Shown here piece by piece: positions 34,545 through 45,345 of a stretch of 64,000 nt of DNA. A program made the translations under genes and the position numbers. Within the stretch, counting starts at the first letter, position 1, and each line of letters begins with the position of its first letter. The notes under the pieces are model-generated. The model did no database searches. It had not been told where the DNA came from and saw nothing but the letters and a program-made list of their open reading frames with translations. This DNA comes from Syncephalastrum monosporum B8922 (Eukaryota > Mucoromycota > Mucoromycetes > Mucorales > Syncephalastraceae): assembly GCA_000697355.1 (NCBI GenBank), contig JNEN01001262.1, positions 124,001-188,000 of the forward strand, written 5' to 3'.

Positions 34545-34937
34545 CGCTTAAGAAAGTATAAAAGTGAGAGGAGAGGGAAAAAAATGAGTAAAAATGTAAA
34601 AATAAAGGGGGGTGATGACTGGTGTGCTGGGAAAAAAGAGAGTTGTGAAAGTTGAAACTAAAGAAAGAAGGAAAAGCGCCAAGCAAATTCCAACAGAGGG
34701 CGCCCAGACTTTTACTCTGGCTTCTTGTCGATTGGTTGCTGAGAAGGAAAAATCATCATGCAGCTGCCAAAAATTATGAAGAAAGACAGGTGCCTACTTT
34801 CAAAGTCCATGCTGTAAGAGACTCTTATTATTGTGAATGGAATGACAGTATGAAGGCTTGCAATGTATGGTACAGAGAAAAAATGGGGTATATAGGGTCG
34901 TAACGGAGCAGATGAATCACAAGAGGGACGGCCTTGT
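34545..34937. other. Intergenic spacer, NBR1 promoter side
   Basis: 393 bp between the start of NBR1 and the end of the upstream TRK gene, both on minus. No gene seen; it should hold the NBR1 promoter and the TRK 3' UTR. Confidence 0.6.
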
Positions 34938-37257
34938 TCAGACCATATCTCCAGTAACACTGGGTGTCTTGTACCACCGTGCATCATTTTCTCCAAGATC
35001 CATGGAGGCTTCGGCGTGCCGAGCTCGAAACCGAGCATCTGCCATCTCCTTTTCCTCGAGCTGTTCAGAGGGAAGCAGAACAGCGCGATCGATGTCCGCG
35101 GGAAGGGCTACAGAAGAGGAAAAAAGAAAAGAGGTGGAAAAATGGGTGGTTTAAGTATGTGGTTTGCACGACACGCAGCAAATAAGCCTATTTCTTTTTA
35201 CCTCTCTGACGGCCTCGGTACATGAGGATGATAAGCACGACTTTGCTGAAGGTTGCGTACTGAGCTGATTGCGACGTGGATGTATTTGGGTATCCAATTG
35301 ATGACCCGGCATTGCCAAATGCAGAAGTGCACTCGTAAATGACGGAAAGTCCAGTGATAGGCGAGGATGCCATGATACGGTCTTGTTCGGCGCAAAAAAT
35401 GCAGAAGATGCCCAACATGAGCCAACAAATCTCGCTGATGAGTTGCCGTTAATCTGCGTGATAACAAAGAAGCTAGGCCGCTTAAAGACGCCGCTACGGG
35501 ACTGCGTCAAGACACTATTGTTGGTGGGAACACGGCGCAAGGTAGCGATGGCGGCTGAGATCCGATCGGTCGTGGCAGGAATCATGATATCGTGTTCGGA
35601 TCCATAGATACCGAGCGCACGTTCCTAAATATTGGGTCAGTCAAATCCACGTCTTTGGCTTTCCTTTTGGTAGGACATACCTGGTATTCATTACTGCTCT
35701 TGATCGAGATAGCGACTGGATAGATAGAAAGATACATGAAGATGATGTAGACCATTTGACAGCCTGGGCCCAATTCAAGCATGTTGACAACGGTAAAACC
35801 GGCTATATATGGAGATCAGTAAACTGCCCTGGTGCGGGGGACAAGGGGGGCATATTACCATTTCGGACAGAAACACCTTGATAGAAAGAGTCCAGAACGC
35901 GCGATCCCCAAGATATACCATACAGCACAGGCAAATTCGCGTTCGCTCCCAGGAAGGCGGCCATCTCAATCACGGTGATGGCTGTCAAAATGATCAAGAG
36001 CCACAAGGTCTGTACCTTTGGAAACATGGCGGTATAGCAACGACGCGGATGGTCGAGGAGGTATTGCATTGTCTCGCGTTGGGTGGGGGTTCGAGACAGG
36101 CGGCGCAGGCACCAGACAAAAGCACGGAACAAGATGGGGTAGCCCGGTGCACCGACGATGATAAGGACGGCCGAGAGAATGAGAGGGCAAGGCGCGTTCA
36201 GAAAAGGAACCATGCTCGCGTCGGTCAGGGACAGGCCGAGACTGTTCAAGGAAGAGACGGTCAGGAAGAAGGACCAGAACCATGGGTCGATAGGCTTGCT
36301 GTTGGCAGTCGCAAGCGCGTGCTGGGCATACCCGTCGACGGCCACATAGATACGGAGGATGAAGGTGGAGATAATAATGATCGTCACGTACAACACAGGC
36401 ACCGCCCATGCCAGAAAGTCAAGTCCTCTGTACTCGAGACCGCCGATCGCGTAACGCTGTTCACGGGTCAATGGCTGGGTCGGCAGCATAATGGAGAGCA
36501 TGTCGTCTTCTGTCATGGCTGCCATTGCGTCCTTGTGATGCTGCCTAAACTCATCGCGTATTTCGCGGCGCTGGCGTTCGATATCTTCGGCAAACATGAC
36601 AGCATGCAAATCGGACGTGCGTCGTGTACGTGCTGCCATACTGTCGGCTTCTTCCGGCGCTGCGAGTCCTCCTTCTCCTCCTGCCCCTGGTGTTGCTGTT
36701 GCTGTTGCTGGTGCTGTTGCAGATGCAGCGTCATCATTGACCCTTATAGAGATATCATCATGCTGCATAGCGGATGCATTGGGCAGTCTGCTAAGCCGCA
36801 TCGCTTTGCCTGTTGGATCACTCGCCACCGACTGCGTGGACGGTCGCCGGAAAATAGAGGAACTAATGGACTGCGTATCTTCAGCAAGTCGCATTCGCCG
36901 GCGGTGCTCCTTCTGCTGCCGGTTGTAGGCCAGTACGTCCTTGAACCGTTTGGAGAAGTAGTGTTTCCGTACGAGGACGATGATCCAGGATACGATGACA
37001 GGCGATCCGGGGATAGTGAAAAAGATGACGAGCAAAAGCTGGTAGGTAGACATGGATGACATGGCGATGGTATTAATGCCTGTGTTCGTGACAGACGTGG
37101 TGATCATGAAGAGGGCGTCAACATATTGAAAGTGGGTGTTCGGTTCAAAGTAGAACATGGCTGATCCGATGAATATCAGGATCATAATATAGGCATAATG
37201 GAGTGTCAGGAAGCGGACACCCTTCAGGCTCCCCCACACGGAGGACACTGAGAGCAT
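34938..37257 (-). CDS. TRK-type potassium transporter (copy A) with a one-base frameshift
   Basis: High-affinity K+ uptake at the plasma membrane. Exons on minus: 37257-35859, 35802-35681, 35624-35202 and 35107-34938. The fold has four M1-P-M2 repeats; filter loops seen are SVTNTGINT, SSLNSLGLS, VRNAGFTVV and FGNAGSS. A long hydrophilic loop separates repeats 1 and 2. In exon 3 the frame breaks at about 35446. Before it the frame reads FFVITQING and then noise; one frame over it reads QLISEICWLML onward to the end. The neighbour copy reads through the same place as TQLQQQVSNEILW. Exon 3 is 423 nt where phase needs 424, so exactly one base is missing. The rest is intact (about 704 aa if corrected). 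An assembly error or a young pseudogene are both possible. Confidence 0.88.
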
Positions 37258-37662
37258 GAGAAGTAGAGTAGAGCAGAGGAAATGCTAAATCAAGTGATAA
37301 AGTGAAGGTAGGCAGGTTTGAAAGAAGAATACAAGACAGGTTTTTGACAAGAAAACGAAAAAGATTGCTTTTAAAACACCGAATGAAGATGTGACACCCG
37401 CTAAATGGGCGCAACGACAGCACCAGCAGCCGATGCCTAACCAATAGAACGTCCTATCTACTCTGTTCAGTGTCATCGACGAGGCATTTTCGCACTTTTT
37501 AGCTACCTTTTAAACTCATGGCAGATAGAAAGTACTTCACATCCTGCAATGACTTCGGATCCCAAATCTTCCTTTGCACCATTCTTACATTTAATCAATA
37601 GCCATTCCTCCTACTTGTGTTTATTCCAATATTATACAAGCACCATATCCAATCCAATCCTG
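37258..37662. other. Spacer between tandem TRK genes
   Basis: 405 bp, AT-rich. It holds the promoter of copy A and the 3' UTR of copy B. No gene seen. Confidence 0.6.
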
Positions 37663-40074
37663 TCAGATGGAATATTCTCTATGGCAGCGCCCTTTTAAGG
37701 CTGCCTTGACTGCCTCGCTATGTCGATGACGAAACGCATGTTCCTGCTCCTCTTTTTCCAGCAGTTGCTCAGATGGTAAGAGAACCGCGTGGTCAATGAC
37801 GGCGGGTAAGCCTGTGCAGGGACAGAGTAAACAAACAATTCTCTTTTTCGGTAATCTTTGAGGGATTTTGGCCTTATTCTTCTTACCCCTGTGACGTCCA
37901 CGGAACATGAGAATAATAATCATAACCTTAGATACCGTATGGAACTGGCCTGACTCGGAAGTATACGTGTTGGGGTAGCCTGGGGATGATCCAGAGCAGG
38001 CAAAGGCAGAAACGCACTCGTATAAAATAGATAAGGCTGTGACAGGCATGCTGGGCTCCATTATGGCGGCCGCCTCGGCAACGCAAATAACAAAGAACCC
38101 GATGAATACCCAGAGGATTTCGTTGGACACTTGTTGCTGCAGCTGTGTTCTTACAAAGAAGCTCGGTCTTTTTGCAAGGAGATTGCGCGACGCGTTCACC
38201 GCGCTACTTATCGCGGGAAAGCGTCGAAGACGGGTGCTTCCGTGAGTGCTGGAGACGCCAGGGTCCTGAGGGTCTTGCTGTTCCTCCTGAGGCTCGCCAT
38301 GATTGCAATTGTATATACCCAGCTCGCGTTCCTGGATGCGACGCATAGACACAGAATGTAATACGTAATAGACAAACAGACATATTAATTCACACACACA
38401 CACACCCATACATACACATACAATCAAAAGAAGATGTATGGCTAAAGCCGCCAGATGGTTTACCTGATAGATGTTACTGCTTCGTATAGAAATTCCAACT
38501 GGATACACACTGATGTACATACATACAATGTAGATTATCTGCGTTCCTGGGTTCAGGTTCATGATGCTGATTGCCGTAAAACCAGCTGAAAAGCAAACGT
38601 CAGTTCTAGTCATGAACTGTGGTGGATATTGCATACCGTTTCTGATAGTCACGCCTTGATAAAATGCATCGAGGACACGTGACCCCCATGGGATGCCTTG
38701 GAGGACGGGCAGCCAGAAATTGGTAGCCAAGAAAACAGCCACCTCGACGGCGTTGATGATAAAAAGGACAACAATCAGCCAGTAAGTCTGAACTGAATTA
38801 AATAGCATGCTATAACAACGGCGTGGGTGGTCGAGCAAGATGCGCAGGGTGTCGCGGTCCATGGCGTTCGAAGGAGGCGTCAGGCGATACATGAGCCACA
38901 AAAGAAAGCGAAGTGCAATGGCATAGCCTGTGTTGCCCAGAATAATCAGTGCAGCCGACATGAGGAGGGGAGCAGGCGCATTAATAAACGGGATCATGCT
39001 CGCGTCGAGTGGGACCAAACCCAAGTTGTTGAAAGAGGCAAGGCTGACGTAGAAGGACCAGTACCAGGGTGATACGTGCCCATCTTGGAGTACCTCTTGC
39101 GCGTACTGCGATACAGCCACGTAAATCCGAAATCCAAACGCAAAAGTGACGACATGCACTACATAGAAGAGAGGGACCAGCCGTGCGAGAAGATCGAGAG
39201 CGCGATACTCGGCTCCTCCGATGCGGTAGCGCTGCTTTCGTGTCAGCATATGTCGCGGTTGTCGCATAATGTGCCGGATTTCCTCCTGCTCATGTCTCGC
39301 CTCAAGCTGCATTGGATCGTCCATCAACACCTGATCATCGTCTACAATAGCTCTGAGCAGATCCGTATACTCTTGATCGCGTTCATGGTGCTCCCGTGCT
39401 TCCAGGCGCGCGTCGAGACCATAGCGAGTACCTTGAGATCGGCTCGCAGTGGCCCGCGGTGGAGATAGATTCTGACGGGGAGAATAGACGTGTGTTCTCT
39501 CGTCTCGTTCAGGACGGAGGGAACTGAGTTTGTTGTACAGCTTCTGCATATGCGCATTGTGTTGTTCCTTTCTGGCATGATAAGGGATCGGCCGCCAGCA
39601 GAATAGCCAACGCATCAGCTGGTGACCATGATACACGAGTCTGGAAGAGGGATGAATGAATTCGCGATACCGCCGTTTGTTGTCCTCACGAAGACGCTCT
39701 GTGTGGTTGTACAGCATAATTTCTTTAAACCTACGGTAGAAGTAGTGACGCCGAACAAGCACCATGATCCACGTCACGGTAATGACAGACCCAAAGATGG
39801 TGCTGAAGAACATGAGGAGCTGTTGATAGAGGCTCAGGCGCGACATCGGTATCACGTTCAGGCCTGTGTTGGTCACGCTTGTCACCGACATGAACAGCAC
39901 ATCAATATAAGCCAAGGGGGTCCCAGGTTGACAAAAAAACAAGCCAGAAACAACAAAGCAGAGGACGGCAATGTAGACACAATGGATCTGGATAAAGTTC
40001 AAGTGCTTAAGCGCCACACGCCAGGACGCCGTGCGAGTTTTTGCCGTGGGAGGAATTAGAGAAGCCAACGGCAT
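37663..40074 (-). CDS. TRK-type potassium transporter (copy B)
   Basis: Paralogue of the adjacent copy, same strand. Spliced exons on minus: 40074-38637, 38585-38464, 38331-37887 and 37811-37663, giving 717 aa. The three introns sit at the same protein positions as in copy A (after the RN of RNAGF, after IYQ, and within HRG). Exon 2 is 122 nt in both. Filter loops: SVTNTGLNV, ASFNNLGLV, IRNAGFTAI and FACSGSS. All three introns (51, 132 and 75 nt) are multiples of three with no stop, so the unspliced region is an open frame of 803 codons. Splicing is still the right reading, because the intron-encoded parts interrupt conserved TRK sequence that copy A encodes without them. Tandem duplication is inferred. 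Confidence 0.93.
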   Translation of the reverse strand: MPLASLIPPTAKTRTASWRVALKHLNFIQIHCVYIAVLCFVVSGLFFCQPGTPLAYIDVLFMSVTSVTNTGLNVIPMSRLSLYQQLLMFFSTIFGSVITVTWIMVLVRRHYFYRRFKEIMLYNHTERLREDNKRRYREFIHPSSRLVYHGHQLMRWLFCWRPIPYHARKEQHNAHMQKLYNKLSSLRPERDERTHVYSPRQNLSPPRATASRSQGTRYGLDARLEAREHHERDQEYTDLLRAIVDDDQVLMDDPMQLEARHEQEEIRHIMRQPRHMLTRKQRYRIGGAEYRALDLLARLVPLFYVVHVVTFAFGFRIYVAVSQYAQEVLQDGHVSPWYWSFYVSLASFNNLGLVPLDASMIPFINAPAPLLMSAALIILGNTGYAIALRFLLWLMYRLTPPSNAMDRDTLRILLDHPRRCYSMLFNSVQTYWLIVVLFIINAVEVAVFLATNFWLPVLQGIPWGSRVLDAFYQGVTIRNGMQYPPQFMTRTDVCFSAGFTAISIMNLNPGTQIIYIVCMYISVYPVGISIRSSNIYQVNHLAALAIHLLLIVCVCMGVCVCELICLFVYYVLHSVSMRRIQERELGIYNCNHGEPQEEQQDPQDPGVSSTHGSTRLRRFPAISSAVNASRNLLAKRPSFFVRTQLQQQVSNEILWVFIGFFVICVAEAAAIMEPSMPVTALSILYECVSAFACSGSSPGYPNTYTSESGQFHTVSKVMIIILMFRGRHRGKKNKAKIPQRLPKKRIVCLLCPCTGLPAVIDHAVLLPSEQLLEKEEQEHAFRHRHSEAVKAALKGRCHREYSI

Positions 40075-40792
40075 TGCCTGGCTCGTATTGAAAATAGGCA
40101 GAGAAAAAGAACCATGGCATCCTGGATTGAAAGATCACCCAATTTTTCGCCTTTTATTTAAAAAAACTGAGGAATGAGCGCGTGCGTCCTCTAAATTCAT
40201 AGCCATTATCACTAGACAGTGGTATGTTGGGTGGAGGCGTCAACAATAAAAAGCACCATAGAATTATTTCAGCTGCCTCATTGCACCATTTTCAAGGTGA
40301 ATCACCTATCAGTACACTAAATGAAAAAAGCAGTGCAACGTGAGTAGTTTGAAACTGCATATCGTAAAAAACTCTATAATTTTTTTATGCAGGGTATCTG
40401 CCAAGGCCACGTGACGTTGAATGATGCGGCGACAGAAGATGATGTATCATATACTAAGTAGAAGAAGAGATGTTTCTGCTTCTAGAAGTCGGAAGAATTC
40501 AGAGCGGGTCTGTATTAATAATATAAGGAAGTGAATATAGAAGTGCTTCGTCATGCTTCCTCATATCGCCAGGGAATGGGAGAGTGAGTGTGACACAAGA
40601 AGCGCGCCACTTTAAACTCAAGGTCGATAACGATTCGCCATTATCTCGGTCAATGATGGGCCGGCCGGGCAAAGAACTCACGGGGTCCCGGGACTACCGG
40701 TGAGCTTGTCTCATATTGACGCCCATGCCCTGTCGCTTTTTACTTATTTTAGGCCCTCCCTTTTTCATTATTTTTTCTCACTTTCTTTGGGA
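40075..40792. other. Divergent promoter region, TRK copy B and GGT
   Basis: 718 bp between two divergent start codons. No supported gene. An upstream in-frame ATG at 40700 would extend the GGT N-terminus by 31 residues, but the ATG at 40793 fits better. Confidence 0.55.
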
Positions 40793-43646
40793 ATGAGCGA
40801 TCGCGCGATTCATGACGAGGAAGAAGCACCTCTGCTTCGAACTCCTCATGAGCCACACCGGTCCGACAAGAAGAAGTATATCACTCTTACAGCCGCGGCT
40901 GGTTTTGCTTTATTGGTGATAAGCGGCCTCTTGATCTTTTTATGGCTTCAAGACGAAGATATACGTGAGTCTTTACTTTCTCCGTTGGATGTCTTTGACA
41001 TATCCCGTCTTACATTGCTATAACAATATATCAGCCAACCCTGACTATCAGGGTCATCTTGTTACGGGTGCCAGGGCTGCTGTTGCCGTCGAGGTAGACG
41101 TGTGTTCTGGTACCGGTGTCGATGGTAGCGTAACTCATTTGTCAGCAAAAAAGAAAGTATATTGTTGTCCTCACATAAACACATTTTTAACAGTCTTGAA
41201 GCAAGGCGGTAACGCTGTCGATGCGGCTATTGCTTCTGCCTTGTGCATCGGTGTCATCGACAACTTTGCCACTGGTACGTCCTCTTCTTGACTTCCAAAA
41301 ACCCGTTTACTCATGCTCAGTATATTAGGCATTGGAGGGTAGGCTGACCCCTTCAGGTGATAAAAGCAGCATAATCTGATCTCTAAAATCCCGCTCTTTA
41401 CGATAGTGGTGGATTTATGCTCATTCGATCACCGAATGGCACCTTCGAGTTTATTGATTTTCGGGAAACCGCTCCAGCAGCCGCTCATCGGGATATGTAC
41501 AACCACGATCCGGATCTGGCCAAATACGGTGGATTGGCGGTGGGTGTGCCGTAAGTGAATGGATATGTGGAATTCGTGCATGTTGCTCAGCAAACGACTT
41601 TTGTGTGTAGTGGCGAGATCCGTGGGTTTCAATTGGCGCATGAGAGGTAAATAGAATAGCATGTGTTGCCACCTGTGAGGTATATAAAACTCATATTATT
41701 GACGTAGACATGGCAAGCTCTCTTGGGCTGCACTCTTTGAGCCGGCTATCCGTATTGCTCGCGATGGCTTTCTCACTACGCGGCTTCTTGAAGAAAGAAT
41801 CGAGGTAGGCATGGAAACAGCTTTGTTTTCAGAGCGGACCGAGGCTCATATGTGCACGCCAGGCTGCTTTACCCTGGATTCTTGAATCACCAGAGTGGGT
41901 GGAGGTGTATGCGCCCAATGGTACACTCGCCAAAGCGGGAGACCTCATTCGTCGCCCCGCCCTGGCAGATACACTGGAAGCCATCGCCATCGAAGGACCG
42001 GACGCGTTTTACACCGTGAGTAGGAATATCAGAGGAAACGTGCTAGACCCATCTCATCACGGGTATGCATTGGATTAAACTAGGGTCGCATTGCGGAGCA
42101 TCTGGTGAACACGACACGAGCAGCCGGCGGTATCCTCACGATGGAAGATATGCGCTCCTATGAGGCACTCATCCGACCGACTGTCAGCACTTACTATCAC
42201 GGCCGCAAAGTGACGACTTGCTCTACCCCGACGAGCGGGCCCATGCTGATTAGCGTCCTTAATATCCTGGAACAGTTTAATTTACGCGTCGAGGGTTTGG
42301 TGGGTGTCAACCTGCATCGCTTGATTGAATCGCTCAAGTACGGATTCGCGTTCCGTACGGAAATGGGCGACCCCGAGTTTACCAAAAACCAGGAACGCCT
42401 CGATCAACTTGTCACCAAGACCTGGGCCGATCGAGTGCGCCGAAATATCTCTGATGTAAGGGAAAAAAATATCGGGGTTTAACGAGAGCGTGTGTGTTTG
42501 TATTGGGACGGCATGCGCGATCCGATCTTTTTTCTGCACGCACGCGGCAAGGCGTTGGCTGTTGATGAAGAGGGTCTGTCAAGCCTGATTTTTAATAACT
42601 TTTGTATAGAGTACAACCCACGATCCGCTTTACTATCGACCGAAATTCGACCATGTGGATTCGCACGGAACCATGCATCTCTCTGTGGTCGACGAGGATG
42701 ATGGTGCGGTTGCACTCACCTCGACCGTCAACCTCTTATTTGGCGCTCGTATCATGGATCCTGCGACGGGCGTGATCCTCAATGATGAGATGGACGACTT
42801 TTCCATTCCTGGGTAACGAACTGCCCTTTGTTTTTAGGGGCAACTTCGCTAGGCAATTAACTAACTGCATGGGGGGTTATACGTAGAAAACCGAACAATT
42901 TTGGACTTTATCCAAGTGCATACAATTACGTGGGTAATGTATCCAAAAATCTGGCCAATTTATTCGTTTTGTTAAACATTTTCAATTGAAATCTGAATAG
43001 CTCCCAGGAAGCGGCCCTTGTCATCTATCACGCCAACCATCGTCGAGCGCAATGGTGCCTTTGAAATGGCGCTTGGCGCCTCTGGGGGCTCGATGATACC
43101 CACCGCTACCCTCACCGTAAGTATTCGACAATTCGAATCGCCGTTTTTTTCAGGGACAGAAGAAAAATCGGGCAGAAAGCTAATGTCTTTTTAGGTGCTC
43201 CTCAACGCCATCGACTTTAACAAGGATCTGTACGACGCTGTTGAAGCGCCACGTGCACACCATCAGCTCATGCCCAACACGGTGGTTATTGAAGATCACT
43301 GGAATGATAATGCACTACTCGAAGAGCTCAAGGACCGCGGTCATGAGGTATGTAGCATTGTCGTCAGGAAAATAGAAAAGAAAAAAAGAGGCAGTCTTGT
43401 ATACCTCGTATGCATGGTGACGATGTGGGGTGTACACGCGGACCAAGCTTGGATGGGGGACTCGGGGGAATTTCGATCGGTCGCGTAGTGTACCTCATGC
43501 TAAATGATGTATCTACTCTCACACAGATATATCGACTATTGCCGCAACAACGAGTCACTGCTGTCCAGGCAGTGCGTCGACAGGAAGATGGAACGGTAAC
43601 GGCGGCAAGTGATCCGCGCAAATATGGTCTTGCAGCCGCTTTCTGA
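40793..43646 (+). CDS. Gamma-glutamyltransferase, membrane-anchored
   Basis: Cleaves the gamma-glutamyl bond of glutathione and its conjugates; in fungi mostly vacuolar or surface. Fourteen exons (40793-40964, 41035-41124, 41194-41274, 41329-41338, 41407-41550, 41611-41646, 41708-41804, 41863-42015, 42084-42455, 42610-42812, 42887-42933, 43001-43116, 43195-43347, 43527-43646) give 597 aa. A type II membrane anchor (ITLTAAAGFALLVISGLLIFLWL) is followed by GARAAVAVE, KQGGNAVDAAIA, GIGGGGFMLI, FRETAP and the autoprocessing site GTMHLSVVD, whose Thr is expected to be the nucleophile and the first residue of the small subunit. Then TSTVNLLFG, NDEMDDFSIPG, KRPLSSITPT and ASGGSMIPTA follow. Exon 4 is a 10-nt microexon needed for the GIGGGG motif. 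A polyadenylation signal AATAAA follows near 43679. Confidence 0.95.
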
Positions 43647-44317
43647 TGATGTGCATATCAAATGTATGATACTTTGTAATAAAGCTAATCCCAGGGGGGA
43701 AACGGAAAAAGGGTTGTCATGGTAATGGCGGGCGTTTACAACGTGCCCTGACTTTGTAGGCGTTTGGGTTCTGACCAAGAAAATGCCCGCCCTTTCTGAT
43801 AAAGTTATGAAAGGAGAGGGGGGTGTATATGTGGTCATGTGCTTTCTTTTTTGTACATAGAGGCGCGCGCGCGCGCGCGTGTATGTGTATGTGTGTGAGC
43901 CAACCTCCTTGTACCAAACAGCCTCGCTTCTTTTATGTTTCTCCTGATGACGTAGGTATTTATTGCGGTTATCCTTTTGCTCTCCAGGAGCAGAGAAAGA
44001 GTGAGAGACAGGAAGCGAGAGGAGAGAGGAAGAGGAAGTAAACGAAAACAAACAATGTGCGAACTAGAAACAGTGCGTATGGGTGAACAAAGTGTAATAG
44101 AGAAGAAGTTGTGGGTGCGTATATGTATGCGGGGTTGAAAAACACTTGCGTAAATGTTGTGAATGTGATGCCATGTGCGAGAGCTGGGGGGTATTAGGCG
44201 AAAAGAAAAAGAAGGTTATGAAGATTCGTGAATAAGAAGGACAGGAGGGAAGGGGAAGCAGAGAAAGGGGGAAAAAGTATCGTGAAGCGCGGGCTCTTAT
44301 TGTTCCTTTTTTCTTCT
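43647..44317. other. Convergent spacer, GGT and E2F
   Basis: 671 bp holding both 3' UTRs, with a GC dinucleotide run near 43863-43880 and purine-rich stretches. No gene seen. Confidence 0.6.
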
Positions 44318-45345
44318 CTAGTATGGGCGGTAGCGTTCCGAAGAAGAGGAAGATGTAGAGAGGGAGACGACACGGAGCGGTTGTGCCGAAGTTTCTGGTA
44401 TACGGATGAAGCATTTGGTTTTTGCCTGCATAATATAGAAAGCAAAGAAGCGAAACAAGATAATTTAGACCTACACGCCATAAATCCGCATATAAAATCT
44501 TTTATGTTTACCTTTGGGGAATATGGCTGCATGGCGAGACGAGGCTTTGGTTGGTGTACAGTGATGTCGGTATCGTAAGGGGCATTCACGACCACGAGGA
44601 CCTCTTGCTGTGCTGCAAGCATGACCTCAAACCGCGTAAGATCATCCAGTGTCAGGTAGCAATGATTTTTGTGACGTTTCAGGACCCGCTCGATTTCATG
44701 ATCCATCTGCTGCGCCAAGTCGTTAAGCTGTCGCTGCTTCTTTTCCATCATGCTGTTGCTGTTCTTCAGCATGGCGAGATGGTGTTCCATGCTATTGAGG
44801 GACGAAGCTGAGGCTGTAGAGCTTGTGCTGGAGGTGGTGCTAGCAGAAGAAGCGGAGACAGGTGATGCTGCATCACCGCCGTCGTCAGGTGCCGGAGGTC
44901 GGTTGCCGCTACAAGACAAAAAAAAAAAAAAAAAAGAGGAAACCGCAGAGTGTGAGACGTGTCGTCCAAAATCATTGAAATATGTACCGCTGACACGTAC
45001 ATCCACCGCACATGATTCTTTGAGTTCTTTTCAATAAGACGGATGCCTTCGAGCACGTTGGTGATGTCGTAGATACGGCGTTTTTGCACATTGAGCTGAG
45101 CGGCGGCGCGGTTGAGGTCAAGGTCGCCATGGGTGCTCGCACGCAAGAGTCCAATAAACTTTTTCGTCAGAAGGCCCAAAGATGAATCGTATCGACAAGA
45201 CTGTGCGTTGGGTGAAGTGAGGGCACCGGAAGGATGAATCTGAAAAGGTACTGTAGGACACAATAAAATGAATATAAAATAGTTTAATATATAGAGGACG
45301 ATATCTACCAGACTCGTGTCTTGATCGTCGATGGCTGCTCGTCAT
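44318..45345 (-). CDS. E2F-family transcription factor
   Basis: Regulator of G1/S genes, expected to bind DNA as a heterodimer with DP. Four exons on minus: 45345-45309, 45250-45001, 44908-44512 and 44425-44318, giving 263 aa. The winged-helix domain (about 32-96) is clear: [17 protein letters not shown], then [18 protein letters not shown], then [11 protein letters not shown]. The [13 protein letters not shown] motif is the E2F signature. After a Ser-rich linker comes a leucine-zipper-like helix ([22 protein letters not shown]) and the start of the marked box ([24 protein letters not shown]). The last exon gives a 36-residue Ser-rich tail. I see no Rb-binding DYxxxL-like segment and no cyclin-binding N-terminus, so this is a compact E2F. 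No DP partner in this window. Confidence 0.92.

Noticed and set aside
35417..35452. A 35-nt intron explaining the TRK copy A frame break
   Set aside because: A GT donor and AG acceptor can be drawn, but it would be shorter than any firm intron here and would delete residues that the paralogue keeps. One missing base explains the data better.
35809..37059. 416-codon plus-strand frame opposite TRK copy A
   Set aside because: Antisense to a clear membrane transporter; the product is low-complexity with no hydrophobic pattern or domain.
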